Origin: an uncultured Angelakisella sp.
Lineage (GTDB): Bacteria; Bacillota; Clostridia; Oscillospirales; Ruminococcaceae
Direction: 5' to 3'
Length of the DNA: 59,905 nt
NCBI GenBank assembly: GCA_910585525.1
Contig: CAJUFR010000010.1
Coordinates: forward strand, 1 to 59,905
The translations under genes were made by a program, and so were the position numbers. Below the pieces are notes generated by a model. That model saw only the letters and a list, made by a program, of their open reading frames with translations, was not told the DNA's origin and ran no database searches. Positions 41,771 to 51,064 of this stretch are shown one piece after another. How positions within the stretch are numbered: the first letter of the stretch is position 1; each line of letters starts with the position of its first letter.

Positions 41771-42900
41771 GACGCCAGCTCCCCAGCGGTATAAAAGTGA
41801 CCGGGGATGTTTCGGAACCCCTGGAAGTCCTCCAGCCAGGCCCGGAACACCTCGTCCGGGTCAAGGTCGGGGAGCAGGTCGGGGTAGAGCCATTTGGCTA
41901 TATACATCGTCCCCACCAGCTTACAGGCCCCGCCGTGGCTGAACTGGGTCATATAATAGATATCACCGTTTCTCACCGCCGGGATGTCCTGCCAGGCGGG
42001 CCGGGCAAGGATCGACTGGAGACTTTGCTGGAACTGGAGTTTTTCCGGCGGCGTGTACAGACCGGTACCCGCCCGGGCGCTGTCCGGGGTGATGCACTTG
42101 ATAATGACCTCCGGCTGCCGCCTGATAACCTCCTCCGGGTCCACCTCCTTGGCGTTGACATTGGCGGCATCCTCATCGAAGATATTTTTGGCGTGGGCCA
42201 GCCGGAACATATCATAAAAGGTGTCTCCAGGCAGGATGGAGGAATAATCGGCGTTGCCCTCGTAGTAGTAGGTCCGGGGCGCCACCCCCTCCAGCTGCTG
42301 GTCGATGTAGGCAAGTTTATCGGTAAAGTAGGAGCAGAACCGCTCCGCCTGTTCCTCCACACCGAACATCCTGCCGATGTTCCGGCACTGGGCCTCAAAG
42401 TCCATGGTGTCATAGCCGGAGATGATGAACACCGGAATGCCGAATGGGGCCAGCTTTTCCTCCGCCTCCTCCCAGCTGCCATTTGCAGGGAGGATGAGTA
42501 CCTGGGGGGCCAGTTGGACGATCTTCTCATAGTCCAATTCCCGTTGACCCTTACCGATGACTTCATTGGGATCGAACATCCCCCAATAATCCCTGTCCTG
42601 GGCGGTATTCAGATCCACGGCGATGACCTTGTCAATGGCGCCGCAGGCCCGGATGAGTTCATTGGTGTACCGCAGCGCCACGGCGCACCGCTCCACCGGG
42701 CAGGGAAGTTCCACCTGCCGCCCCAGGTTGTCGGTGAGGATCATGGTGGCGGGAGCAGCAGGCTCCTCTGGAACGGAGACAGGGGAGTTTTCCGGGATGG
42801 AGAGCAGGCTGGTGGGCTGGTCTCCCTGTCCACAGGCGCAGAGGGAGAGGAGCATCGCCGCCACAAGCAGCAGGGAAAGGATACCGTTGCTTCGTTTCAT
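41767..42900 (-). CDS. btuF: Corrinoid ABC transporter substrate-binding lipoprotein
   Basis: The 377-residue protein captures substrate at the cell surface. A signal peptide (MKRSNGILSLLLVAAMLLSL) ends in the lipobox LCAC, giving a lipid anchor on C23. The mature part is a class III periplasmic-binding fold: LTDNLGRQVELPCPVERCAVAL, LAPQVLILPANG, PVFIISGYD, and late PAWQDIPAVRNGDIYYM. The start at 42900 follows AAGAGGT. It is first in the operon, behind a cobalamin riboswitch and a terminator-like hairpin. Confidence 0.88.
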   Translation of the reverse strand: MKRSNGILSLLLVAAMLLSLCACGQGDQPTSLLSIPENSPVSVPEEPAAPATMILTDNLGRQVELPCPVERCAVALRYTNELIRACGAIDKVIAVDLNTAQDRDYWGMFDPNEVIGKGQRELDYEKIVQLAPQVLILPANGSWEEAEEKLAPFGIPVFIISGYDTMDFEAQCRNIGRMFGVEEQAERFCSYFTDKLAYIDQQLEGVAPRTYYYEGNADYSSILPGDTFYDMFRLAHAKNIFDEDAANVNAKEVDPEEVIRRQPEVIIKCITPDSARAGTGLYTPPEKLQFQQSLQSILARPAWQDIPAVRNGDIYYMTQFSHGGACKLVGTMYIAKWLYPDLLPDLDPDEVFRAWLEDFQGFRNIPGHFYTAGELAS

Positions 42901-42957
42901 GGGGATACCTCTTTTCTTCATTTGATGCAAGGACACCCTTTCCCCGAGAGTTGCGGG

Positions 42958-43026
42958 ACAAACAAAACAGGCCCGCTGTTCATGCTCCGGCCCCCCTTTT
43001 GGGGACAAAGCAAGAACAGCGGACCC
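42958..43026 (-). terminator. Attenuator hairpin of the cobalamin riboswitch
   Basis: On the minus strand CCGCTGTTC and GAACAGCGG form perfect 9-bp arms, extended by a GTCCCC/GGGG inner stem. GCCTGTTTTGTTTGT follows directly. It lies between the aptamer and btuF, as expected for ligand-controlled transcription termination. Confidence 0.65.
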
Positions 43027-43127
43027 CGGATTCGGCCCACCGTACCGCCAGCACGCCCCGGCAGACCAGGGCAGGCGGCAGCCCCCGTTTCCTTCCGTTT
43101 CCGCGCGGAGGGTCGGGGAAAACACAC

Positions 43128-43322
43128 AAAAGCAGGCTTTCTGGCTCCTGCCGGCCCTTCCCCGCCTTCTCGGCTCCCAACGGAAGCCAATGGCATCATG
43201 GAGGAGGGCCTGGGACCGCTCCCTATCGAGCATGCCCCCGGCAGTTACAGCGGCGGGACCGCGCAGGCATCGCACCTGACTTTCCTGCCGGTTCGGGAAA
43301 AGCCCCTGAACCGGACGCTCTT
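43128..43322 (-). promoter_or_regulatory. Cobalamin riboswitch
   Basis: The minus-strand leader shows the conserved core in order: GGTGCGATGCCTGCGCGGTC, CCGCCGCTGTAACTGCCGG, a GCATGCTCGATAGGGAGC arm, a GCCATTGG segment, GGGAAGGGC and GAGCCAGAAAGCCTGC. These match the AdoCbl-type cobalamin riboswitch. It controls the btuF-btuC-btuD operon. Confidence 0.9.
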
Positions 43323-43397
43323 TTGCGCGGGTATTCTTTGGGGATAGTTTAACACAGCGCCGGGGGAAAGGCAAGAAATATTTTCCTTACCCCGGCG

Positions 43398-43426
43398 TTT
43401 ACAGTTGTCATTTCCTATGGTATATT
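43398..43426 (+). promoter_or_regulatory. Promoter of the LMW phosphatase gene
   Basis: TTTACA, 17 bp and TATATT with an upstream TG lie 28 bp before the ATG at 43455. Confidence 0.6.
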
Positions 43427-43454
43427 ATTGTGGCAAAGAAGGGAGGTCTTTTCC

Positions 43455-43916
43455 ATGACTAAGATCTTATTCGTATGCCTGGGGAACATCTGCCGCAGCC
43501 CCATGGCGGAGTTCGTGTTCCGGGATATGGTGCAGAAGCAGGGGCTGGGGGACCGCTTTTCGGTGGCCTCCGCCGCCACCAGCACCGAGGAACTGGGCAA
43601 TCCCGTCCACCCCGGCACCCAGCGGCGGCTGGCCCGGGAAGGCATCTCCACCCGGGGCAAAACGGCGGTGCAGCTTACCCGCCGGGATTACCAGCGGTAT
43701 GCCTACCTTATCGGCATGGAGCAGCGGAACCTGTCCGGGATGCTGCGCATCCTGGGCAGCGACCCGGCGGGCAAGGTCCACCGGCTGCTGGACTTCACAG
43801 ACCGCCCCCGTGATATCGCCGACCCCTGGTACACCGGCGACTTCGACCGCACCTACGACGATGTGGTAGAGGGATGCCGGGGCCTGCTGGCGCATCTGCT
43901 GGAAGAGGGCCGGTGA
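43455..43916 (+). CDS. Low-molecular-weight protein tyrosine phosphatase
   Basis: The 153-residue enzyme dephosphorylates tyrosine or arginine residues on proteins. The P-loop CLGNICRSP lies at 8-16 with nucleophile C8 and R14. The general acid is in IADPWYTGDFDRTYDDV. The ATG at 43455 follows GGGAGGTC and matches the family start. It is monocistronic with its own promoter and a terminator. Phosphoarginine phosphatase activity (YwlE-like) cannot be excluded. Confidence 0.92.
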   Translation: MTKILFVCLGNICRSPMAEFVFRDMVQKQGLGDRFSVASAATSTEELGNPVHPGTQRRLAREGISTRGKTAVQLTRRDYQRYAYLIGMEQRNLSGMLRILGSDPAGKVHRLLDFTDRPRDIADPWYTGDFDRTYDDVVEGCRGLLAHLLEEGR

Positions 43917-43922
43917 CAACAA

Positions 43923-43967
43923 AAAACACCCTCCCGGGACGGTCACATCCCGGGAGGGTGTTTTTTG
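43923..43967. terminator. Bidirectional terminator
   Basis: CACCCTCCCGGGA and TCCCGGGAGGGTG arms with an eight-base loop are flanked by A and T runs on the two sides, serving the convergent phosphatase and TrkA genes. Confidence 0.88.
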
Positions 43968-43968
43968 T

Positions 43969-44697
43969 TTACCATTTTCCCTTGGAGGGCCAGGGCAGCT
44001 TCCCTTTCTTTTCCTCCTTGGCGTCGTCCTCCGGCTCCTCGTCCAGGCGCAGGGCCTCCATCAGTTCATGGGTGGCGCCGGCCCCCACCAGCACCAGCAC
44101 CCGGTCCCCGGCCTGGAGTTTGGTGGGACCGCGGGGGATGATCAGCTGGCCCTTGCGGGTCACCGAGATCAGGACGCACTCGGCAGGGAGCCGCAGGTCC
44201 TTCACCGCCTCCCCGTCCAGGGGGCTGTCCTGGGGGAGGATAAACTGGCTGATGGTGGCCTCCCCCCGGTTGAGGGAGATGAGGGACTGGATGGCGGAGG
44301 CGTCCACCTCCCGCTCCAGCGTCCGGGCCAGGATATCGGTGCTGGACACCGGCACGTCCACCCCCAGCCGCTGCATGACGCTGAGGTTCCCCGGGTCATT
44401 GACCCGGCTGAGGGTCCGCTTCACCCCGAACACCCGCCGGGCGGTCTGGCAGGCGATGAGGTTGGTCTGGTCCGCCCCGGTGGCGGTAACGATGGCGTCG
44501 GCGTCCCGGGCCCCGGCGGCCTGGAGGGTGTCCGCCGCGCTGCCGTCCCCGCAGGTCACCGGGATGCCCAACTCATCCGCCGCCCAGCGGCATCGCTCCG
44601 GGTCCCGCTCGATGACCAGGGGCTGGTGGCCGTGCTCCAGCAGCGTCTTGGCCAGATAGAACCCCACCTTGCCGGCGCCCATGACAACTACTCTCAT
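43969..44697 (-). CDS. trkA: TrkA/KtrA-type potassium-channel regulatory subunit (1)
   Basis: The 242-residue cytosolic protein gates a Trk/Ktr potassium transporter by nucleotide binding. It has an N-terminal RCK/TrkA-N Rossmann domain (VVVMGAGKVGFYLAKTLLEHGH, DGSAADTLQAAGARDADAIVTAT) and a C-terminal TrkA-C domain (about 140-220, SPLDGEAVKDLRLP). A Lys/Glu/Trp-rich tail follows. It lies 17 bp downstream of a second TrkA gene. No TrkH/KtrB membrane subunit is in the window. Confidence 0.9.
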   Translation of the reverse strand: MRVVVMGAGKVGFYLAKTLLEHGHQPLVIERDPERCRWAADELGIPVTCGDGSAADTLQAAGARDADAIVTATGADQTNLIACQTARRVFGVKRTLSRVNDPGNLSVMQRLGVDVPVSSTDILARTLEREVDASAIQSLISLNRGEATISQFILPQDSPLDGEAVKDLRLPAECVLISVTRKGQLIIPRGPTKLQAGDRVLVLVGAGATHELMEALRLDEEPEDDAKEEKKGKLPWPSKGKW

Positions 44698-44714
44698 GGT
44701 AGACCCTCCCTTCC

Positions 44715-45338
44715 TTACACCAACCGCGCGCAGAGGACACGGTCGCCTTTTTTCAGCTTGTAGTTCCCCGCCGCCTCGTGGAACAGCAGCGTCCCGTCCT
44801 TGCGCAGGATGCCGATGATGCTCTCCTCCAGGCTGTGGGAGACCTGTCCGATGGTCTTGCCCCGGTGGTCCGGGGGCACCGCCAGGGCGGAGAGGCTGAG
44901 GGTGGTGTTGCCGAACACCACCCGGGCGCTGTCCTGGTCCGACTGGCTGATGATCTGCTGGATCAGGTCCACGGTGATGCTGGTAGGACAGACGGTATGT
45001 AGCCCCTCCTGGTCATAGATATCCTGCCGGGCAGGGTCGTAGAGCCGGGTGAGGACCTTTGGCACATGGAAGATCTCTTTGGCGATCTGGGACACCATCA
45101 GGTTGGTGTTGTCGTCCCCGGTGACGGCGGCCACCAGGTGGCATTCCTCGATGCCCGCCCGGCGCAGCACCGTCAGGTCGATGGGCACCCCGGTCAGCCG
45201 GAAGCCGGTGAAGCCGTCCTCCAGCTGGGTGAAGCTCTCCGCCGAGGAATCCACCACCGAGATATCGTACCCCTCCCGGTAAAGGGCGTTGGCAAGCCCC
45301 GCCCCCACTCGTCCGCACCCCACGATAAGGATATTCAT
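44715..45338 (-). CDS. TrkA-type potassium-channel regulatory subunit (2)
   Basis: The 207-residue protein has a TrkA-N domain (ILIVGCGRVGAGLANALYREGYDISVVD, LVAAVTGDDNTNLMVSQIAKEIF) and a shorter TrkA-C domain from about 135. It is only distantly like its downstream neighbour, so the two probably form a hetero-oligomeric RCK ring, as in two-gene Clostridial Ktr systems. It starts 24 bp downstream of lepA on the same strand. Confidence 0.9.
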   Translation of the reverse strand: MNILIVGCGRVGAGLANALYREGYDISVVDSSAESFTQLEDGFTGFRLTGVPIDLTVLRRAGIEECHLVAAVTGDDNTNLMVSQIAKEIFHVPKVLTRLYDPARQDIYDQEGLHTVCPTSITVDLIQQIISQSDQDSARVVFGNTTLSLSALAVPPDHRGKTIGQVSHSLEESIIGILRKDGTLLFHEAAGNYKLKKGDRVLCARLV

Positions 45339-45362
45339 AACATGACCGTCCCCTTTCCGGTA

Positions 45363-47171
45363 TCAGTCGTCCAGCTTGAGCACCGCCATAAAGGCTTCCT
45401 GGGGGACCTCTACGGTGCCTAGCTGGCGCATCCGCTTCTTGCCCTCCTTCTGCTTTTCCAGCAGCTTCTTCTTCCGGGTGATATCGCCGCCGTAGCACTT
45501 GGCAAGAACGTCCTTGCGCATCGCCTTTACCGTCTCCCGGGCGATGATCTTACCCCCGATGGCCGCCTGGATGGGCACCTCGAACAGCTGGCGGGGGATG
45601 TGCTCCTTCAGCTTCTCCGCCATCCTCCTGGCCCGGGGGTAGGCGTTGTCGGCAAAGACGATGAAGGACAGGGCGTCCACCATCTCCCCGTTGAGGAGGA
45701 TATCCAGCTTCACCAGCTTGCTCTCCCGGTAGTCGGCCAGTTCGTAGTCGAAGCTGGCGTACCCCCGGGTCCGGGACTTCAGGGCGTCGAAAAAGTCGTA
45801 GATGATCTCCGCCAGGGGGAGGTCGTAGTGGAGTTCCACCCGGTCGGTGTCCAGGTACTTGGTGTCCTTGTAGACCCCCCGCCGTCCCTGGCATAGGTCC
45901 ATGATGGTGCCGATGAACTCGCTGGGGGTGAAGATGCTGGCCTTGACAAAGGGCTCCTCCGCCCCGGCGATGGTGGCGGGGTCGGGGTAGTTGGTGGGGT
46001 TGTCGATGCGCAGCAGTTCCCCGTTGGTGAGGGTGATGTGGTAGACCACGCTGGGGGCGGTGGTGATCAGGTCCAGGTTGTACTCCCGCTCCAGCCTCTC
46101 CTGGATGATCTCCATGTGCAGCAGCCCCAAAAAGCCGCACCGGAAGCCAAATCCCAGCGCCACCGAGGTCTCCGGCTCGAAGGAGAGGGCGGCGTCGTTG
46201 AGTTGGAGTTTTTCCAGCGCCTCCCGCAGGTCGGGGTACTTGGCCCCGTCGGCGGGGTAGATGCCGCAGAACACCATGGGGTTCACCTTGCGGTAGCCGG
46301 GCAGCGCCTGGGGGGTGGGGTCCTCCGCCCCGGTGACGGTGTCCCCCACCCGGGTGTCCTGCACCGTCTTGATGGAGGCGGTGATATACCCCACCTCCCC
46401 GGCAGACAGCACCGGCAGGGGGTTAAGGGATGTGGCGCCCATGGAGCCCACCTCCACCACCCCGAACTCCGCCCCGGTGGCCATCATGCGGATGGTCATG
46501 CCGGGCTTCACCGTCCCCTCCATCACCCGGACGTAGACGATGACCCCCTTGTAGGGGTCGTAGACCGAATCGAAGATCAGGGCCTTTAAAGGCTTTTCAT
46601 CCTCCCCCTTGGGGGCGGGGACGCCGTCCACGATGCGCTCCAGCACCTCGTGGATATTGATGCCGTTTTTGGCCGAGATGCGGGGGGCGTCCAGGGCGGG
46701 GATGCCGATGATGTCCTCCACCTCGTGGGCCACCCGCTCCGGGTCGGCGGCGGGGAGGTCGATCTTGTTGATGACCGGGACGATCTCCAGGTCGTGGTCC
46801 ACCGCCAGGTAGGTGTTGGCAAGGGTCTGGGCCTCGATGCCCTGGCTGGCGTCCACCACCAGCACCGCCCCCTCGCAGGCGGCCAGGGAGCGGCTCACCT
46901 CGTAGCCGAAGTCCACGTGGCCGGGGGTGTCGATGAGGTTGAACTGGTACCGCTGGCCATTGTCGGCGTCGTAGTAGAGCCGCACCGCCCGGGCCTTGAT
47001 GGTGATGCCCCGCTCCTTTTCCAGGTCCATGTTGTCCAGGATCTGGGACTCCATCTCCCGCTGGGAGACGGCGGCGGTGGATTCCAGAATGCGGTCGGCC
47101 AGGGTGCTCTTGCCGTGGTCGATGTGGGCGATGATGCAGAAGTTGCGGATATTTTCCTTGGGGAAAGACAT
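45363..47171 (-). CDS. lepA: Elongation factor 4 (LepA)
   Basis: LepA is a ribosome-bound GTPase that acts during initiation or back-translocation under stress. The 602-residue product has G1 AHIDHGKST, G2 around RGITI, G3 DTPGH, G4 NKID, EF-Tu domain II, EF-G domains III and V and the LepA-specific C-terminal domain. That domain ends in CYGGDITRKKKLLEKQKEGKKRMRQLGTVEVPQEAFMAVL. Length is exact for the family. AAGGAGGAC precedes the ATG. It is transcribed from a repeat-associated promoter and probably leads the two TrkA genes. Confidence 0.97.
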   Translation of the reverse strand: MSFPKENIRNFCIIAHIDHGKSTLADRILESTAAVSQREMESQILDNMDLEKERGITIKARAVRLYYDADNGQRYQFNLIDTPGHVDFGYEVSRSLAACEGAVLVVDASQGIEAQTLANTYLAVDHDLEIVPVINKIDLPAADPERVAHEVEDIIGIPALDAPRISAKNGINIHEVLERIVDGVPAPKGEDEKPLKALIFDSVYDPYKGVIVYVRVMEGTVKPGMTIRMMATGAEFGVVEVGSMGATSLNPLPVLSAGEVGYITASIKTVQDTRVGDTVTGAEDPTPQALPGYRKVNPMVFCGIYPADGAKYPDLREALEKLQLNDAALSFEPETSVALGFGFRCGFLGLLHMEIIQERLEREYNLDLITTAPSVVYHITLTNGELLRIDNPTNYPDPATIAGAEEPFVKASIFTPSEFIGTIMDLCQGRRGVYKDTKYLDTDRVELHYDLPLAEIIYDFFDALKSRTRGYASFDYELADYRESKLVKLDILLNGEMVDALSFIVFADNAYPRARRMAEKLKEHIPRQLFEVPIQAAIGGKIIARETVKAMRKDVLAKCYGGDITRKKKLLEKQKEGKKRMRQLGTVEVPQEAFMAVLKLDD

Positions 47172-47203
47172 GGGCGTCCTCCTTAATTTAACGAGTTGGA
47201 AAC

Positions 47204-47241
47204 ATTATATCATGAACCAACCCAAGACTCCAGGCACCTGC
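47204..47241 (-). promoter_or_regulatory. Repeat-associated extended -10 promoter of lepA
   Basis: Minus-strand TGGAGT (47227-47232), 17 bp and TATAAT (47204-47209) with TGA before the -10. The -35 sits inside GGTGCCTGGAGTCT, identical to the rlmD and fhs promoters. Only the 17-bp terminal motif of the dispersed repeat is kept here (copy C). Confidence 0.65.
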
Positions 47242-47285
47242 GTTTATTATAGCAGTATCCCGCCCCAACCACAAGAGCCGGGCCG

Positions 47286-47939
47286 CTACTCCACTGTCAG
47301 GGTGTACCCCTCCAATTCCGGCAGCAAGCCCAGGAAGGCTTTTACCGCCGTCCGGGCCTTCTCCCCGGCGGTGTCCAGCAGGCCGCTTTCCACCGCCCGC
47401 TTTTCCACCGCCGCCTTCTCCTCCTTGGTGAAGCCGGTGTAATCCTGGATGCGGATGGGGTTAAAGACGTTGCTGCTCTCGTCGAACACCTGGATGCTGT
47501 CCTCCGGTATCTCGTGGGAGAGGATGGCCGCCCCCGGCAGCGTCACCGTCACCGTGTTCCCCCTCACCCGCGCCTTGGCCTGGGCCAGGTCCACCCCGGC
47601 CTTGATGACCCCGTCGTAGGAGACGATGAACCGCTTGGTGGTGAAGGGGACCTTCCAGCCGTGGAAGTCCTTCTGGTTTTCGAAGCTGCCCATGTTGGTG
47701 TAGAAATATTCCACCGACACCAGCTGCTGGACGGCTTGCAGCCGCTCCTCCAGCACCCGGCCGGTGAGCACCGGGGGCGGCTCCGGTTCCGGCTGGGCCT
47801 GATGGCTGCCGGCGGAGAGCCCCGCCAGGTAGACCGCCCCTAGGGCGGCGCAGCAAAGGAGGAACAGCGCCATGGCGATCGCCGCCTTGGCCCGCAGCCC
47901 CAGCCCCAGTCTGCCGGTCCTTCTCTCGTTCTGCTCCAT
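47286..47939 (-). CDS. DUF4230-domain membrane-anchored protein
   Basis: The 217-residue protein has a basic cytosolic start and one TM helix (about 17-40, AAIAMALFLLCCAALGAVYLAGL). An extracellular DUF4230 domain includes LVSVEYFYTNMGSFENQKDF, KRFIVSYDGVIKAGVDLAQA and NTVTVTLPGAAILSHEIPEDSIQVFDESSNVFNPI. The family is common in Clostridia and unstudied. The ATG at 47939 is chosen over upstream frames because it gives a normal N-terminus before the TM helix. Confidence 0.85.
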   Translation of the reverse strand: MEQNERRTGRLGLGLRAKAAIAMALFLLCCAALGAVYLAGLSAGSHQAQPEPEPPPVLTGRVLEERLQAVQQLVSVEYFYTNMGSFENQKDFHGWKVPFTTKRFIVSYDGVIKAGVDLAQAKARVRGNTVTVTLPGAAILSHEIPEDSIQVFDESSNVFNPIRIQDYTGFTKEEKAAVEKRAVESGLLDTAGEKARTAVKAFLGLLPELEGYTLTVE

Positions 47940-48041
47940 CGGGCAGCCCCCCTTTTTTGTTGGTCCTGGCACGGGTCTATTATAGCGGAAAAGAGGGAAA
48001 AGAACAACCCTGCCTTGTCCCCGGTCAACGGGCATATGGGC

Positions 48042-48070
48042 TTGATTTTATCCCGGGGATGTAGTAAAAT
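48042..48070 (+). promoter_or_regulatory. Promoter of the three-gene signalling operon
   Basis: TTGATT, 17 bp and TAAAAT lie 56 bp before the response-regulator start codon. Confidence 0.65.
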
Positions 48071-48126
48071 ATTTTTAACAATACAATGGGGCGTATCATA
48101 TTCCCCGGAGCGAAGGAGGAGCTCTC

Positions 48127-48489
48127 ATGCAAGAGCGGATTTTAGTTGTCGACGATGACAAGATGAACCTGATCAGAACCAAAAAGATATTGGAAAAGTA
48201 TTATGACGTGCTCCTTTCGGAGTCCGGCGACGACGCCCTGCAAAAATTGCAGGAGGAGATCGTGGACCTGGTGCTGCTGGACATCGAGATGCCTGGGATG
48301 AACGGCATCGAGACCTTCCAGGAGATGCAGAAGTTTTCGGTGAAGATACCGGTGATCTTCCTGACGGCCTCCGGTGACAAGGACGATGTGATGAACGCCA
48401 TCAAGCTGGGGGCGGTGAACTACATCAAGAAGCCCTTCCTCCCCCAGGAGCTGCTGAAACGGGTGGCAAAGGAGTTTGAGAAAAAATGA
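48127..48489 (+). CDS. Single-domain response regulator (CheY-like)
   Basis: The 120-residue protein is a lone receiver with acidic pocket VVDDDKMN, phospho-acceptor D52 in LLDIEMPGMNG, T in LTASGDKDD and K in IKKPFLPQELL. No output domain is attached, so it passes the signal on by protein contact or acts in a phosphorelay. AAGGAGGAG precedes the ATG. It overlaps the next kinase gene by 4 bp, making it the obvious partner of the HPt domain there. Confidence 0.92.
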   Translation: MQERILVVDDDKMNLIRTKKILEKYYDVLLSESGDDALQKLQEEIVDLVLLDIEMPGMNGIETFQEMQKFSVKIPVIFLTASGDKDDVMNAIKLGAVNYIKKPFLPQELLKRVAKEFEKK

Positions 48490-51023
48490 AAGCGGATAAG
48501 CAGACTAGCAAGCATCTGCTTCTGGCCGTGGTCATCACCGTGTTCAGCGTCATCCTCATCCTCACCGTCATCGTGATGGGTTGGGAGCCCTGGGTGGTGC
48601 CTCTTATGGCCACCGGCTGCGTGGGGGTCTGGTCCCTCCACATCGGCAGGGGCGACCAGGCCAGGATGTACGAGAACCTCTGCGCCGGGCTGATGCTGCT
48701 GGAATTCCTCTTCTTCGGCGTCCACGATGTCAGCCTGTACGACATTCCGGCGGTGGCCTGTATCGTGGTATTCATCTTCTCCATGCTGGACCGGAAGCGG
48801 CTGTTGTATGTAACGGCCGCTTTATATGTCCTGGTGCTCCTATACCACTATCTCATCCTGCAGACCGTCTTCTCCTATATGCCATCCCAAGATGTGATGC
48901 GCCTGGCCCTGGGGGCCGTGGTGGTGTTCGGGGCGGTGGGGGTGGCCCGGTACCGGGTGGACCGCCGGCTGGCGGAACAGCGGCAAAAGGAACGCCTGGT
49001 GGAACAGCTGGCGGCGGCGGGGCGGGAAAACGTGGTGCTCCTTTCCAACGTTTCCCACGAGTTCCGCACCCCCATCAACATGGTGATGGGCATCAGCGAG
49101 ATCATCCTGGAAAAGGACATCGCCCCGGAGATACGGGAGGACGTTCTATCCATCCAGATGGCGGGCAAGCGCCTTTCCAGCCACATCAGCAACATCCTGG
49201 ACTACACCGAGATCGCCGAGGGCTCCCTCACCCCGGCCCAGGAGGAGTACACCATCACCTCGGTGCTGGTGGACGTGGTGACCACCACCGCCCTCCAAAG
49301 CACCAAGCACCAGCTGGAACTGGTCTATGACATCGACCCCCAGGTACCGGCGGTGCTGGTGGGCGACGCCGAAAAGATCACCCACGTGATGAAGGCGCTG
49401 CTGGAGAACGCCATCAAGTTCACCGAGGAGGGCGGCATCAACGTCAGCATCGGCTACCGCCAGGAGATCTACGGAATCAACCTGCTCATCGATATCATCG
49501 ACACCGGCATCGGCATGACCTCCACCCAGCTGACCCAGATGTACGACGACTTCTATCAGGCGGACAGCGGCAGCAGCCGCTTCGCCGGGGGGCTGGGGCT
49601 GGGTATCCCCATCGTCCGGGGCCTGCTCCAGGCCATGGGGGGCTTCATCCACTTCGAGAGCGTGGGACAGCAGGGGCTCCAGGCCCATATCTCCATCCCC
49701 CAGGGGGTGTCCGACCCCTCCCCCAGCCTTTCCCTGGCCCACCCGGAGGACCTTTGTGTCGCCTGTTACTTCCGGCCGGAAAAGTTCAACTCCGATGAAG
49801 TGCGGCTCTTCTATGACAAGCTGATCCTCCACCTGGTGGAGGGTCTGGGCATCGAGGGTTACCAGGCCCACAACTTTGAGGGGCTGCTGAAATTGCAGAG
49901 CAGCCATTCCCTGACCCACGTGGTGGTCTCCCAGTCGGAGTACGAGGAGAACCGTTCGTACTACGAGGAACTGACCAGCCGGCTCCAGGTGGTCATCATC
50001 GCCGAAAAAGACTTTACCGTCAGCCGGGACAGCCGGCTCCAGATGATCCGCAAGCCCTTCTCCGCCATCTCGGTGGTGAACCTCTTTAACAACGAGGTGA
50101 CGGTGAACAACTTCAAGGAAGCCCAGGCGGTGGGGGATCGTCCCTTCACCTGCGTGGGGGTCCGGGTGCTGGTGGTGGACGACGAGGAGATGAACCTGGT
50201 GGTGGCCAAGGGGGTCCTTGGCAGCTACGGCATCCGGGTGGATACCTGCCTCAGCGGCAAGGACGCCCTGGAACGCTGTATCGCCACCAAATACGACATC
50301 GTCTTTTTGGACCACATGATGCCCGGCTTCGACGGGGTGGAGACGCTGCACCGCCTTCGGGAGATGCGGGGCGGTATCTACCAGGACCTGCCGGTGGTGG
50401 CGCTTACCGCCAACACCATCAGCGGCGCCCGGGAGATGTTCCGCAACGAGGGCTTTACCGAATTCATCCCCAAGCCCATCGAACGAACGGTGCTGGAGCG
50501 CACCCTCCACAAGATACTCCCCTCCCGGTGTATCCAGTACATAGGAGGTCCCTCCGAAAAGGAAGCCCCTGATGAGGAGACCGCCCCCCGGCAGCCGGAG
50601 CCCCCGGCTGTACCGGAGACCATGGAGACGCCGGAACCCCATGCTCCGGCGGGACCCGCCAAGGGAGCGGCTCTGCCCTACGCCCAGCTGGTCCAGGCAG
50701 GCATCAACGTGGACAAGGGGCTGGACTACTGCTGCGGCGAGGAGGACTTCTACCTGGAGATGCTGCACATCTTCCACGACCAGGGGGAGGAAAAGCTGGA
50801 GGAGATCGCCGCCCTTTACGAGGCGTCCAACTGGAAGGATTACGCCGTCAAGGTCCACGCCCTGAAGAGCACCTCCCTCACCATCGGCGCCGAGCAGCTG
50901 TCGGAGCACGCCAAGGCCCTGGAGCAGGCGGGCAAGAGCGGGGACGTGGACTACATCCACAAGCATCATCCCGGCTTGCTGCGCCTCTACCGGGAGGTCT
51001 GTGACAATATCGCCGGGCTGTAA
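48486..51023 (+). CDS. Hybrid sensor histidine kinase with degenerate receiver, receiver and HPt
   Basis: The 845-residue protein starts with five or six TM helices (about 10-155), then a short coiled coil. HisKA has H191 in NVSHEFRTPINMVMG, and the HATPase carries NAIKFT, DTGIGM and GLGLGIPI. At about 420-545 is a receiver-like domain that keeps the KP motif (IRKPFSAISVVNLFN) but lacks a usable phospho-Asp. A true receiver follows with D609 (FLDHMMPGFDG). A Pro/Glu-rich linker leads to a C-terminal HPt with H791 (KVHALKSTSLTIG). The order gives a complete internal His-Asp-His relay feeding the upstream CheY-like protein. Confidence 0.9.
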   Translation: MKADKQTSKHLLLAVVITVFSVILILTVIVMGWEPWVVPLMATGCVGVWSLHIGRGDQARMYENLCAGLMLLEFLFFGVHDVSLYDIPAVACIVVFIFSMLDRKRLLYVTAALYVLVLLYHYLILQTVFSYMPSQDVMRLALGAVVVFGAVGVARYRVDRRLAEQRQKERLVEQLAAAGRENVVLLSNVSHEFRTPINMVMGISEIILEKDIAPEIREDVLSIQMAGKRLSSHISNILDYTEIAEGSLTPAQEEYTITSVLVDVVTTTALQSTKHQLELVYDIDPQVPAVLVGDAEKITHVMKALLENAIKFTEEGGINVSIGYRQEIYGINLLIDIIDTGIGMTSTQLTQMYDDFYQADSGSSRFAGGLGLGIPIVRGLLQAMGGFIHFESVGQQGLQAHISIPQGVSDPSPSLSLAHPEDLCVACYFRPEKFNSDEVRLFYDKLILHLVEGLGIEGYQAHNFEGLLKLQSSHSLTHVVVSQSEYEENRSYYEELTSRLQVVIIAEKDFTVSRDSRLQMIRKPFSAISVVNLFNNEVTVNNFKEAQAVGDRPFTCVGVRVLVVDDEEMNLVVAKGVLGSYGIRVDTCLSGKDALERCIATKYDIVFLDHMMPGFDGVETLHRLREMRGGIYQDLPVVALTANTISGAREMFRNEGFTEFIPKPIERTVLERTLHKILPSRCIQYIGGPSEKEAPDEETAPRQPEPPAVPETMETPEPHAPAGPAKGAALPYAQLVQAGINVDKGLDYCCGEEDFYLEMLHIFHDQGEEKLEEIAALYEASNWKDYAVKVHALKSTSLTIGAEQLSEHAKALEQAGKSGDVDYIHKHHPGLLRLYREVCDNIAGL

Positions 51024-51064
51024 GGATACTCCGGCCTATCCCCTAGGAAAGGAGAGGACATCGC

